Shown piece by piece: positions 16,543-25,136 of a DNA stretch of 64,000 bases. Where the stretch lies: NCBI RefSeq assembly GCF_024138145.1, contig NZ_CP099997.1, forward strand, positions 1,488,001-1,552,000, written 5' to 3'. The notes under the pieces were generated by a model. The model made no database searches. It had not been told where the DNA came from and saw only the letters and a list, made by a program, of their open reading frames with translations. This stretch comes from Natronosalvus halobius (GTDB taxonomy: Archaea > Halobacteriota > Halobacteria > Halobacteriales > Natrialbaceae). Both the position numbers and the translations under genes were made by a program. The first letter of the stretch is position 1; each line of letters begins with the position of its first letter.

Positions 16543-16956
16543 ATGAGCCAGCACGCGATCGCCCTCGCCGTCCTCGCCATGTGCGCTTGGGGCCTCTGGA
16601 CCGTCCTCGCGAACGAAGCCACCCGGACGATAGACCCGAAACTCGCGATGATCCTCTCCTACGCCGCGAGCGTGCTCATCGCTCTCGGCTACGTCGCTAT
16701 GCAGAACGAACCGCTGGCGCTCGAGCGAACGGGCGTCACCTACGCGCTCGCGGCCGGCGTCTTCGCCGGAGTCGGCGCCGTCGCGTTCTACGCGGGCCTG
16801 AGCGCCGGACGGGTCGGCGTCGTCGCCACCATCTCGGCACTGTACTTCGTCGTCGCGACGATCGTCGGCATCGTCGTCCTGGACGAATCACTGACGATCC
16901 AGAACGTGGCCGGAATCGGATTCGCCGTTCTCGCCGTCGTCTTGCTCGCGAACTGA
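16543..16956 (+). CDS. EamA-type small membrane transporter
   Basis: The 137-residue protein has about five hydrophobic segments (residues 3-22, 35-53, 65-86, 91-112, 119-136) and the EamA/DMT-type sequence ALYFVVATIVGIVVLDESLTIQNVAGIGFAVLAVVLL near the C-terminus. It is half the length of typical ten-TM EamA permeases, so it would act as a dimer as in the small multidrug resistance family. The substrate is unknown. The start at 16543 gives a normal membrane N-terminus (MSQHAIALAVLAMCAWG); the earlier reading adds a basic non-membrane stretch. It is divergent from TFB across 231 bases that hold no supported gene. Confidence 0.85.
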   Translation: MSQHAIALAVLAMCAWGLWTVLANEATRTIDPKLAMILSYAASVLIALGYVAMQNEPLALERTGVTYALAAGVFAGVGAVAFYAGLSAGRVGVVATISALYFVVATIVGIVVLDESLTIQNVAGIGFAVLAVVLLAN

Positions 16957-17040
16957 CGCCCCCTCGCCTCGAGCGGGCTGTTCGCGATTTCCTCGAGCGG
17001 CTGCTCATTCTCGTGACGAGAGCGACGAATCGCCCACCTC

Positions 17041-17355
17041 TCAGATCCGCTGGACGACGACCAGCCCGGAGCCATAGACGGTGACGGTACATCCCTCGAG
17101 CGTGAACATCACCAGGCTGTCCGCAGCGTACCGATTCGTGTCGGTCCGGGAAAAGAGGCTGTTGAGCGAGTCCGGATCGAGTCGGTCGTAGAGGCGCTCG
17201 ACGTGGGTTTCGTCCTGGTCGGTGATCTCGGCGACGGCCTCGACGATCCTGGTCGCAAGGTCGTCGTCGCCGTCCGCCCAGTCGTGGGTGAACGAGGTCG
17301 TTCGTGGAACGGTTGCAACGGGCGTACCGGGGTGGGTTGATGATGGTGCGGTCAT
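17041..17355 (-). CDS. HalOD1 output domain protein
   Basis: The 104-residue protein consists of a disordered Thr/Pro-rich N-terminus and one HalOD1 domain: IVEAVAEITDQDETHVERLYDRLDPDSLNSLF, then a strand pair ending LEGCTVTVYGSGLVVVQ. HalOD1 is a haloarchaeal output domain often fused to receivers; here it stands alone. Its biochemical role is unknown. The gene is convergent with the EamA gene and preceded by a 268-base gap containing AT-rich sequence (AATAGACAATAAAGG) likely to hold its promoter. Confidence 0.85.
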   Translation of the reverse strand: MTAPSSTHPGTPVATVPRTTSFTHDWADGDDDLATRIVEAVAEITDQDETHVERLYDRLDPDSLNSLFSRTDTNRYAADSLVMFTLEGCTVTVYGSGLVVVQRI

Positions 17356-17623
17356 GTGTATCAGCTGTGGAGACAGTCACATCGTGTGACGGACCAGTTG
17401 CTATGCTGGAATAGACAATAAAGGCTTGTGAGACGCGTTACACGAATTTGTCCTACAAAATAAAGTCCGAACGGGGGGCGTGCGGGCGACGGCCCCGGGG
17501 ACGTTGTCTTACGGCGTCCCCTCTCTCGATTCACATACTGAAGTGAGCGACATCCAATTATTATCTCGTCAAAATCGGCAGGAATGTACGAATTACACCG
17601 CGGACTCGCGCAACGGTCGGACG

Positions 17624-18460
17624 TCAGGGTTCCTCGTCCGCTGCCTCCGGGGCGTCCGCCGGGTCGACGACATCGCCCGTCTCGGGATAGACGCCGACCT
17701 GGTCGCAGACGTCGGCCATCGGGCACGCCTCGGGGCCCTCGAGACACGCCGGCTTGCGCGCCGTGCAGAACTCCCGGCCAAACTGGATGCTGGCGGTGTG
17801 GCCGAAGCCGCACTTCTCTGCTGGAACGTCCCGCTCGAGCACCTCGCGAACCCCCTCGTGGTCGGCGTCGGCGGGGGCGATGCCCAGCCGGCGGTAGATG
17901 CGGTGAACGTGCGTGTCCACGGGGAAGACGCCGTTCCGGCCGCCGGCGAATAGGAGCACGCAGTCGGCCGTCTTGGGTCCGACGCCCGAGACAGAAAGCA
18001 GCGTCTGCCGGACCTCAGCGGGGTCGCTCTCGCGAACGAACGCGTCGAAGGCGGCGGCCGAGCCCCAGCGTTCGAGGACCCAGTCGGCGGCGACCTGGAT
18101 GACCTCGGATTTTTGATTGTACAGGCCGGCCGACTGGATGGTTTCCGCGAGCCTCGAGCGCTCGGCGTCGGCGAGCGCGGCCGCCAGGTCGGTCTCCGGG
18201 CCGTCGTAGCGCTCGAGCAGGGCGTCGTGGGCGGGCTGGCTCGCCACGTCGCTCGTGTTCTGGCTCAGGATCGTCCGGACGAGACACTCGAAGGCGTCCT
18301 GTCCACCGTAGGTCTTCTGCCAGTAGCGTTCGCCCAGGCGGTCGACGACGAGTTCGGCCCGCGTGTCCGCGGTCGCGGGGTCGAAGGTGGTCGCCGTACC
18401 GCCGCCGTCGGCGCCGCCGCTGATGTTCACCGCGGGTTCGGGGTCAGCCTCGTCTCCCAT
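17624..18460 (-). CDS. nth: Endonuclease III-like DNA glycosylase/AP lyase
   Basis: The 278-residue protein has the HhH-GPD glycosylase fold: ILSQNTSDVASQPAHDAL, the helix-hairpin-helix SVSGVGPKTADCVL with catalytic Lys163, and FPVDTHVHRIYRRL with catalytic Asp182. A C-terminal Fe-S loop has Cys232, Cys239, Cys246 and Cys252; the middle spacing is six residues instead of the two of E. coli Nth. It should remove oxidised pyrimidines and nick the abasic site. The first 30 residues are disordered and acidic. It is transcribed divergently from the PolB2 cassette across a 317-base region that holds iterated motifs. Confidence 0.9.
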   Translation of the reverse strand: MGDEADPEPAVNISGGADGGGTATTFDPATADTRAELVVDRLGERYWQKTYGGQDAFECLVRTILSQNTSDVASQPAHDALLERYDGPETDLAAALADAERSRLAETIQSAGLYNQKSEVIQVAADWVLERWGSAAAFDAFVRESDPAEVRQTLLSVSGVGPKTADCVLLFAGGRNGVFPVDTHVHRIYRRLGIAPADADHEGVREVLERDVPAEKCGFGHTASIQFGREFCTARKPACLEGPEACPMADVCDQVGVYPETGDVVDPADAPEAADEEP

Positions 18461-18636
18461 GGTCGGAGGTAGTCCCTGCGGTCACAAAACGGCGCCGGAC
18501 TCGGCGGCCGACGGGCGGCCGACGGACGGCGGTTCGCCGGAGCGCCGAGCCCCAGTTCCCGGATCGTCACTTCCCCAGAGCCCTCGAGTTCGTCACCGTA
18601 GCCCCGGTTCGGCGGTTCGTCGACGGCCACCCTCGA

Positions 18637-18748
18637 GTTTCGGAAACGGTTTCGGAAAGACCATTTTCCGCATTTGAAGCCTCGGAAGTGTCGATATAGG
18701 CACTTCGACAGTTATCGGAAATATCGGAAACGGCCCCCCGATGGTTAT
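18637..18748. promoter_or_regulatory. Divergent regulatory region with iterated CGGAAA motifs
   Basis: The 317-base gap (18461-18777) between nth and the PolB2 cassette has no gene. It holds four direct CGGAAA cores (18641, 18653, 18716, 18725), arranged as two pairs: GTTTCGGAAA twice at a 12-bp period and TATCGGAAA twice at a 9-bp period. An inverted TTTCCG lies at 18665-18670 and a GAAGTG/CACTTC inverted repeat at 18685-18706. A GGTTATCC element about 31 bases before the ATG at 18778 is the likely TATA box. The layout looks like an operator. Confidence 0.55.
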
Positions 18749-18777
18749 CCCGGCCGGTCTCGACCGATCGGATAGCC

Positions 18778-19535
18778 ATGACGGTAATCACACACGATTC
18801 GACGCTCGATCCCGGACTCACGCTGCTTCGAACGCCGTCACGACGGTCGGCCGCGGTTCACCGACTCGTCTGTGAGTATCTGGCCGATATCCGTGCATCT
18901 CCCGAGCGGCCGGACCGTCGGGCCGAGAAATCGGCGACCACGGACGGCCGAGCCTACTGGATCGACGCCGGAAACGTCGCCTCGACCCACGCCCTCTACG
19001 AGTGCGCGCCGGGGTCCGGTTGCCAGGCGCTCGAGCGACTGCGGATCGCCCGAGCGTTCACCGCCTACCAGCACCACTCGCTGGTCGGAGCGGTCGTACG
19101 ACGAGCCGACGCCGACACCCCGCTCGTGGTCGCGCCGAACGTCGCCTCGCTCTACCAGGACGGCGACCTCCGCGAGTGGGAGCGGACGGACTTGCTCGCG
19201 TCGACGCTCGCCGTCCTGGACGAACTCGGTCGCGGACTCGAGTGTCCCGTCGTGATCACGGCGGGGCCGGACGTTTCGGCGGCGACCGTCGAGCGCCTCG
19301 AGGTCGCGGCGGACTCGACCATCGAGTGTACGCGAACCCGCGAGGGACTGCGGTTCGAAGGGGAGGGGTTCGAGACGATGGGCTACTGGCACGGTCCCGT
19401 CTGGCAGACGACGATTCCTTACTGGGTCGACCTCTTCGGGGCCGTCGATCCCGAGCGGCCGTGGGAGTCGGGGACGGGGACGGAGATGGGGGCGAACCAC
19501 CCGTCGATCGATCCGCTCGAGGGGGTGCTCGCCTG

Positions 19536-19536
<1 letters not shown>
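18778..19536 (+). CDS. RadA/RecA-like protein lacking a Walker A motif, PolB2-associated
   Basis: The 252-residue protein shows RecA-fold landmarks without the P-loop. Near residue 60 is YWIDAGNVASTHAL, resembling the YIDTEG strand of RadA; next LERLRIARAFTAYQHHSLV resembles the RadA helix before the Walker B strand; then DTPLVVAPNVASLYQD and PVVITAGP. No G-x4-GK-T/S is present anywhere, so it should not hydrolyse ATP in the usual way. Its stop overlaps the next gene's ATG, and the polymerase gene follows, so it likely serves as an accessory or targeting subunit, as ImuA-type RecA relatives do for translesion polymerases in bacteria (analogy). Confidence 0.75.
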
Positions 19537-19957
<421 letters not shown>

Positions 19958-19961
<4 letters not shown>

Positions 19962-22306
19962 CCTTCACCCTCGAGTTCGAGGACGGCCTCGTCAGGGAGT
20001 GGACGCTCGAGTTGGACGACGGGAACGGCAATTCGGACGACGAGGACCGCCCGGGCGCGACCTTCGAGGAACGCACCGACTACGTTCCCGCGCTATTCGT
20101 CGACGGGCCGCTCGAGGCTCTCGAGGCCCTTCGAGACGCCCTCGCCTCGGATCCCAAAGTGTGTGAGACGGCGTTCGAGGATCGCTACCCGAGTCTGCAC
20201 GCCCATCACGCCGACAACCCCTCGAGAATGCTCCGCGTCGGCCTCGAGCGCGTCGACGAGGCTCGGACGCTGGCCGCGGAAATTCGAGGCGTCTACGGTC
20301 GCGAACACCACGCCCCCGGGACCCTCCGCCTGTTTGACGTCGATCTCACGCCCGGCTTTCGGTACTGTCTCGACGAGGGAATCGACCCCGCGCCGAACCG
20401 GCCCCTCCGGACCCTCGAGATCGGAATCGACGACCGGGCGCTCGCGTCGGGCGACCTCTCGAGCCTCGAGATCGACGGCGAGTCGGTGACCGGCGATCCG
20501 GCGGACGTCCTCTGGTCGCTCGGGCGGCGACTCGAACGCCGCGACCCCGACGTGCTCGTGGTGAGCCACGGCGACCTCGTACCGGCCGTCGAGCGAGCGG
20601 CGGCCGGCGCGGGCCTCGAGGGCGTCCACCTCGGGCGACTCCCCGGCTGGACGAAGTTGGCGGGCGAGAGCACGTACACGAGTTACGGCCAGGTTGGGCA
20701 CTCCCCGGCGCGCTACCGGGTCCCGGGCCGGGCGCTCGTCGACCGATCGAACAGCTTCCTGTGGCACCAGTCGGGGCTCGCCGGCCTCGAGTACCTGGTT
20801 CGTCGCTCGCGAAAGCCCCTCCAGGAAGCTGCCTGGGCGAGTATCGGGTCAGTGCTGACCGCGATCCAGATTCGCGAGGCACGGGTGTGGGGCGTCCCGG
20901 CACCGCTCAACAAGTGGGAGCCCGAGGCGTTCAAGGACGTTTCGACGCTCCACGCGGCCGACCGCGGCGGGTTCACGTTTGCCCCCGAGGTCGGCCTCCA
21001 CGAGGACGTCCACGAACTCGACTTCGCGTCGCTGTACCCGCGGATCATCTGCCGACACAACGTGAGTCCGGAGACCGTCGGCTGCGACGGCGCCTGCCGG
21101 GACATCCGTCCGACCCTCGGAACCGGCCGAGAGGACGAGTCGGTCCCTGGACTCGAGTACGACGTCTGCGGGACCGACGGCTTCCTTCCGACGGTGTTGC
21201 GCCCCCTGCTCGACCGCCGGGCGGCCTGCAAACGCCGCCTACACGACGACCCAGGTGAAGACGAGGCCGCTCGGCTGCGGGCCGAATCCGGCGCGATCAA
21301 GTGGGTGCTCGTCTCCTGTTTCGGGTATCAGGGCTATCGTAACGCGAAGTTCGGGCGCATCGAATGCCACGAGACGATCAACGCCCACGCCCGCGAGATC
21401 GCCCTCCGAGCCAAGAAACGCCTCGAGGACGCTGGCTGGCGGATCGTCCACGGCATCGTCGACAGTCTCTGGGTGACGCCGCGAGTCGACGATCCCGATT
21501 CGCTCGAGGGCGTGATCGCCGAAATCAGCCGCGACGTCGGTATCGACATCGAACACGACGGGCGCTACGAGTGGGTGTGTTTCGTGCCGTTGCGGGGGTC
21601 GAGCGGCGGCGAGCGCGAGCGCGGAAGTGGAAGTGGAAGTGGAAGCGGAAGCGGGAGTGGTTCAGGATCCGCGATCGGTGCTGACGCCGGCGGTGGTGCT
21701 GGCGCTGGCGCTGGCGCTGGTGCACTCACGAAGTACGTCGGTAAACGGACGACCGGCGAGTTCAAAGTCCGCGGCCTCGAGTGCCGGCAGCGCCACACGC
21801 CGGCGTTCGTGGCCGACTGCCAGCGCGAGTTTCTCGAGGTGCTCGACGAGACCCGCGACCCGGCCGCCGTCTGTGACCACCTCGCCCGTCGACTGGGCGA
21901 CCTCCGCCGCGGCGCGGTCGACCGCGACGACCTGGTGATCGCAAAACGCGTCTCGAGACCGCTCGAGGCGTACAGCCAGGAGACGCACGTCGTGGGGGCA
22001 TTGCGCCGGTACGAACGCCACGACGTCTCTCGCCGGCCGGGGCAGGCCGTCGAGTACGTCGTCGTCGACGACGGTGCGACCCGAACCGAGGAGCGCGTAC
22101 GCCTCGCCTTCGAGCGTGCGGATGCACGCCGTGAGTGTACGGTAGCGGACTCCGACGGAGAGGAACGATACGACGTCGACTACTACGCGACGCTGCTGAT
22201 CCGCGCGGCCGAGAGCGTCACCAGCGCCCTGGGCTGGGATCGATCGCGGCTCCGGCGCACCCTCGATGACGATCGGACGGTTTCGCTGTCGGTATTTTCC
22301 CGATGA
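19958..22306 (+). CDS. polB2: B-family DNA polymerase, PolB2 type, with altered motif C
   Basis: The 782-residue protein is a divergent B-family polymerase. Motif A is DFASLYPRI (Asp355), motif B is KWVLVSCFGYQGYRNAKFG (Lys448), and motif C reads HGIVDSLW (498-505) instead of YGDTDS: the first Asp is Ile500, the second is kept as Asp502. The N-terminal exonuclease-like region lacks a clear D-x-E motif (it reads LEIGIDD). A Gly/Ser and Gly/Ala low-complexity insert (about 545-585) precedes the thumb motif TKYVGKRTTGEFKVRG. Proofreading is probably lost. Synthesis may persist because Asp355 and Asp502 correspond to the metal ligands. GTG start overlaps the upstream stop (GTGA). Confidence 0.88.
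21622..21720 (+). repeat. In-frame Gly-Ser and Gly-Ala hexamer repeats inside polB2
   Basis: Tandem GGAAGT/GGAAGC hexamers (about 21622-21660), then GGTGCT/GGCGCT hexamers (about 21697-21720), encode the Gly-Ser/Gly-Ala linker between the palm and thumb of the polymerase. The reading frame is kept throughout. Confidence 0.9.
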
Positions 22307-22369
22307 GCGACGAGTAGACTGTCTCGACCGCTACATTTACCCGAGCAGATCACCTTTTCGACGCTAGCG

Positions 22370-22690
22370 ATGGCGAGCAGGGACCAGGCATCCGGCGACC
22401 GGTGCGCTCACGTGGGCCAACAGGAGACCGTCGTCGAACCAGAAGTGATGACCGGGGAGCGCGATGGGGCGGTGACGGTCACGTTACGGCCGACGGTGGC
22501 CAGTGACCAACGCCGGCCGCGATGTCTCCTGGCGAACCCGATCGACACCGCGATCACGTCCGTCGAAACCGAGACACCGAGAGTTCATTGTGACGCGACG
22601 CGGAACGGACACGTGTGGACGATTTCGGTGAGCGATAACGGAATCGAGACGACGCTCGAGACGGAATCGACGGTCCATTCACGCTCCTAG
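22370..22690 (+). pseudogene. Degenerate histidine kinase ATPase-domain remnant
   Basis: The 106-residue ORF contains LLANPIDTAITSVETETPRV and VWTISVSDNGIE, which align with the N box and G1 box of a HATPase_c domain (compare N-A-I-E-Y-S and R-D-E-G-I-G-I in the kinase at 7485), but the N-box Asn-Ala is changed, the G1 glycines are partly lost and the G2 lid is missing. Sensor and HisKA parts are absent. A response regulator follows 89 bases downstream, so this is probably what remains of its kinase. A small expressed protein cannot be excluded: the frame is intact and a TATA-like ACCTTTTCG lies about 27 bases upstream. Confidence 0.6.
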
Positions 22691-22700
22691 CCGCCGACCA

Positions 22701-22755
22701 CGACGAACGGGAACGGGAACGAGAACAGGACCACGAGAACAGGACCACGAGAACG
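22701..22755. repeat. Short imperfect GAACGG/GAGAACAGGACCAC repeats
   Basis: Direct repeats of GAACGG followed by two copies of a 14-bp unit (GAGAACAGGACCAC) fill the gap between the kinase remnant and the response regulator. Confidence 0.75.
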
Positions 22756-22779
22756 ACGATACACACGAGGACACTACTC

Positions 22780-23223
22780 ATGCACTCTGACCCGATCGAC
22801 ATACTGCTCGTCGAGGACAACCCCGGCGATGTCCGACTCACCAAGGAAGCGTTCAAGGAGGGGCGAATCGATAACACGATTCACGTCGCCCGCAACGGCG
22901 TCGACGCGCTGTCGTTCCTCTACCAGCGAGACGGCTACGAGGACGCCCCCCGTCCCGATCTGATCCTGCTCGATCTGAACCTGCCCCGAAAGAACGGCGA
23001 AGAGGTACTCGAGGAACTCAAGGACGACCCCACGCTCAGGCGCATTCCCACGGTCGTCCTGACGAGTTCCGAGGCCGAAGAGGACGTGGTCAGGTCCTAC
23101 GAGAAGTACGCGAACGCCTACCTCACGAAACCGATCGACCCGGACGAGTTCATCGAAATCGTCCGGTCGTTCGAGAGCTTCTGGCTGTCGGTCGTCAATC
23201 TACCGCCAGCGGAGGAACAATGA
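22780..23223 (+). CDS. Single-domain response regulator (Rcp1-like)
   Basis: The 147-residue protein is a receiver domain with LLVEDNPGDVR (Glu12, Asp13), phospho-acceptor Asp65 in ILLDLNLP, the conserved Thr in VVLTSSEAEED and Lys in YLTKPIDPDEF. It has no output domain. Its last four bases overlap the start of the next gene (ATGA), so the two are translationally coupled, with the downstream protein as the likely output partner. The expected kinase upstream is only a remnant (22370-22690). Confidence 0.93.
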   Translation: MHSDPIDILLVEDNPGDVRLTKEAFKEGRIDNTIHVARNGVDALSFLYQRDGYEDAPRPDLILLDLNLPRKNGEEVLEELKDDPTLRRIPTVVLTSSEAEEDVVRSYEKYANAYLTKPIDPDEFIEIVRSFESFWLSVVNLPPAEEQ

Positions 23224-25031
23224 GCGGGGACGGCCCTCTCGAAATTTTGCTCATCGAGGACAATCCAGGAGACGCCCGTCTCATCGAGGAGATGCTCTCG
23301 GGCGTCGAGGAGTTGAACCGCCGACTCGGATCGGACACCTCGAACGGTGAGTCGCCGGTCGTTCACCACGAGACGCGACTCGAGGACGGCCTCGCGTATC
23401 TCGACTCCCCCGACGCCGACGTTACGTTGTCGACCGACGGTTCCGATGCCACGCTGCCGGCTGGCCCTGCATCCGAACCCGAATCCGAATCCGTGTCCAA
23501 GTCCGCATCCGCATCAGAATCCGCATCCGCATCAGAGTCCGCATCGACCGCCCCGATCAACGTCGTCCTCCTCGACCTGAACCTCCCCGACAGCGCCGGG
23601 CTCGAGACGCTGACGGCGGTTCTCGAGAGCGACGCGACGGCCCCGGTCATCGTCCTGACCGGACTCCAGGACAGTGACGCGGGAATCGAAGCCATCTCGC
23701 GGGGCGCCCAGGAGTACCTCGTGAAAGACGAGGTAACCAGCCCGATGCTCGTCCGGACGATTGCCCACGCCATCAAGCGCCACGAGCAACTCATCGAGCG
23801 CGAGCGCCGACGCGAGGAACTCGAGGCGCTCAATCGGCTGAACCGGATCGGCCAGGAGATTACCCGCGACGCGATCACGACCAGCAGCCGTGAGGCGCTC
23901 GAGCAGGCGGTCTGCGATCGGCTCGCCGACGACGACGCCTACCGATTCGTCTGGATCGGCGACGTCACCCCCGGCAGCCCCCAGGTCGTTCCCAGGGCAG
24001 CCGCCGGTGTCGAAGACGGCTACCTGGACGAGATCACGATCACCGACGACGACGGCGAACACGGCAGCGGACCGACCGCCCTCGCGATCGAGACGGAGGA
24101 GATTCAGGTCGTTCGAAACATCGAGCGCGACTCGTCCTACGAACCCTGGCGGGAGTCGGCACAGGAGCGCTCGTTTCGATCGTCGGCGGCGATCCCGATC
24201 CTCCACGACAACGTCCGCTACGGTATCCTGAACGTGTACTCGTCCCGACCACACGCGTTTACCGAGTACGAGCAGACGCTCCTGGGTCGGCTCGGCGACG
24301 TCATCGGGCACGCGATCGCGGCGCTCGAGCGAAAGGACGCGCTCCTCTCGGACGCCGTCCTCGAACTCGAGTTCCGGGTCGAGGGCGCGATCGAACCGCT
24401 CGTCGAAGCGACGGCCAGGGAGTCGGCCGAAGTTTCGATCGAGCAGTTCATCCGATCCGGCGATCGCATTCTGGCGTACGGCTCCGCCGAGGGAATCGCC
24501 CACGAGGAGCTGGGTTCGGCGATCGACCGCACGGACGACCTGGAGGAGTTTCGCGTCCTCACCCCCGGGCGAAACGAGTACGACTTCGAACTCACGAAGA
24601 CGGGCGACATCGAACTGTTCGAGACGGTCGCGTCCAGGGGCGGCCGCGTCAAGTCCGCCCGGATCGACGACGGGACGTTTCGACTGGTCATCGAACTCTC
24701 CCAGCAGAGCGAGACGGCGCGCGTCATCGAGACCGTCGAATCGGTCTGCCCGGGGGCGAATTACGCCGCCCAACGGACGGTCAATCGTTCGAGTCCGTCG
24801 ATTCCCAGTCCAGGCCTGCTCGAGACGAAGCTGACCGACCGACAGTACGAGGCCCTCGAGACGGCCTACCTGTCGGGCTTTTTCGAGTGGCCGCGAACGA
24901 GCACGGGCGAGGAGGTCGCCGAGCGCCTCGACATCTCGCCGGCGACGTTCACCCAGCACCTGCGAGCGGCCGAGGAGAAGTTCTTCGATTCGGTGTTTTC
25001 GGCGACCGAAGCGACCGAGGACGGCGAGTAG
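23220..25031 (+). CDS. Receiver-GAF-Bat-type HTH transcriptional regulator
   Basis: The 603-residue protein begins with a receiver (LLIEDNPGDAR; phospho-acceptor Asp119 in VLLDLNLPDS). Residues about 65-111 are a low-complexity Ser/Ala/Glu insert sitting inside the receiver just before the Asp strand. A coiled linker (IERERRREELEALNRLNRIG) leads to a GAF domain (about 220-375), then a bacterio-opsin-activator-type region and a C-terminal HTH-10 domain (LTDRQYEALETAYLSGFFEWPR...TGEEVAERLDISPATFTQHLR). Bat relatives activate light- or redox-responsive genes. It is co-transcribed with the receiver at 22780. The insert comes from tandem 12-bp repeats and would need a tolerant loop. Confidence 0.9.
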   Translation: MSGDGPLEILLIEDNPGDARLIEEMLSGVEELNRRLGSDTSNGESPVVHHETRLEDGLAYLDSPDADVTLSTDGSDATLPAGPASEPESESVSKSASASESASASESASTAPINVVLLDLNLPDSAGLETLTAVLESDATAPVIVLTGLQDSDAGIEAISRGAQEYLVKDEVTSPMLVRTIAHAIKRHEQLIERERRREELEALNRLNRIGQEITRDAITTSSREALEQAVCDRLADDDAYRFVWIGDVTPGSPQVVPRAAAGVEDGYLDEITITDDDGEHGSGPTALAIETEEIQVVRNIERDSSYEPWRESAQERSFRSSAAIPILHDNVRYGILNVYSSRPHAFTEYEQTLLGRLGDVIGHAIAALERKDALLSDAVLELEFRVEGAIEPLVEATARESAEVSIEQFIRSGDRILAYGSAEGIAHEELGSAIDRTDDLEEFRVLTPGRNEYDFELTKTGDIELFETVASRGGRVKSARIDDGTFRLVIELSQQSETARVIETVESVCPGANYAAQRTVNRSSPSIPSPGLLETKLTDRQYEALETAYLSGFFEWPRTSTGEEVAERLDISPATFTQHLRAAEEKFFDSVFSATEATEDGE

Positions 25032-25136
25032 ACGGCGCGTCGAACGGCAAACTCGAGACGTACTCGAGCCCGCAATCGAACCGCAACCGATCCCGCAATC
25101 GAACCGCTTACCCCCGACCGCTGGCTACGCGCTCGT

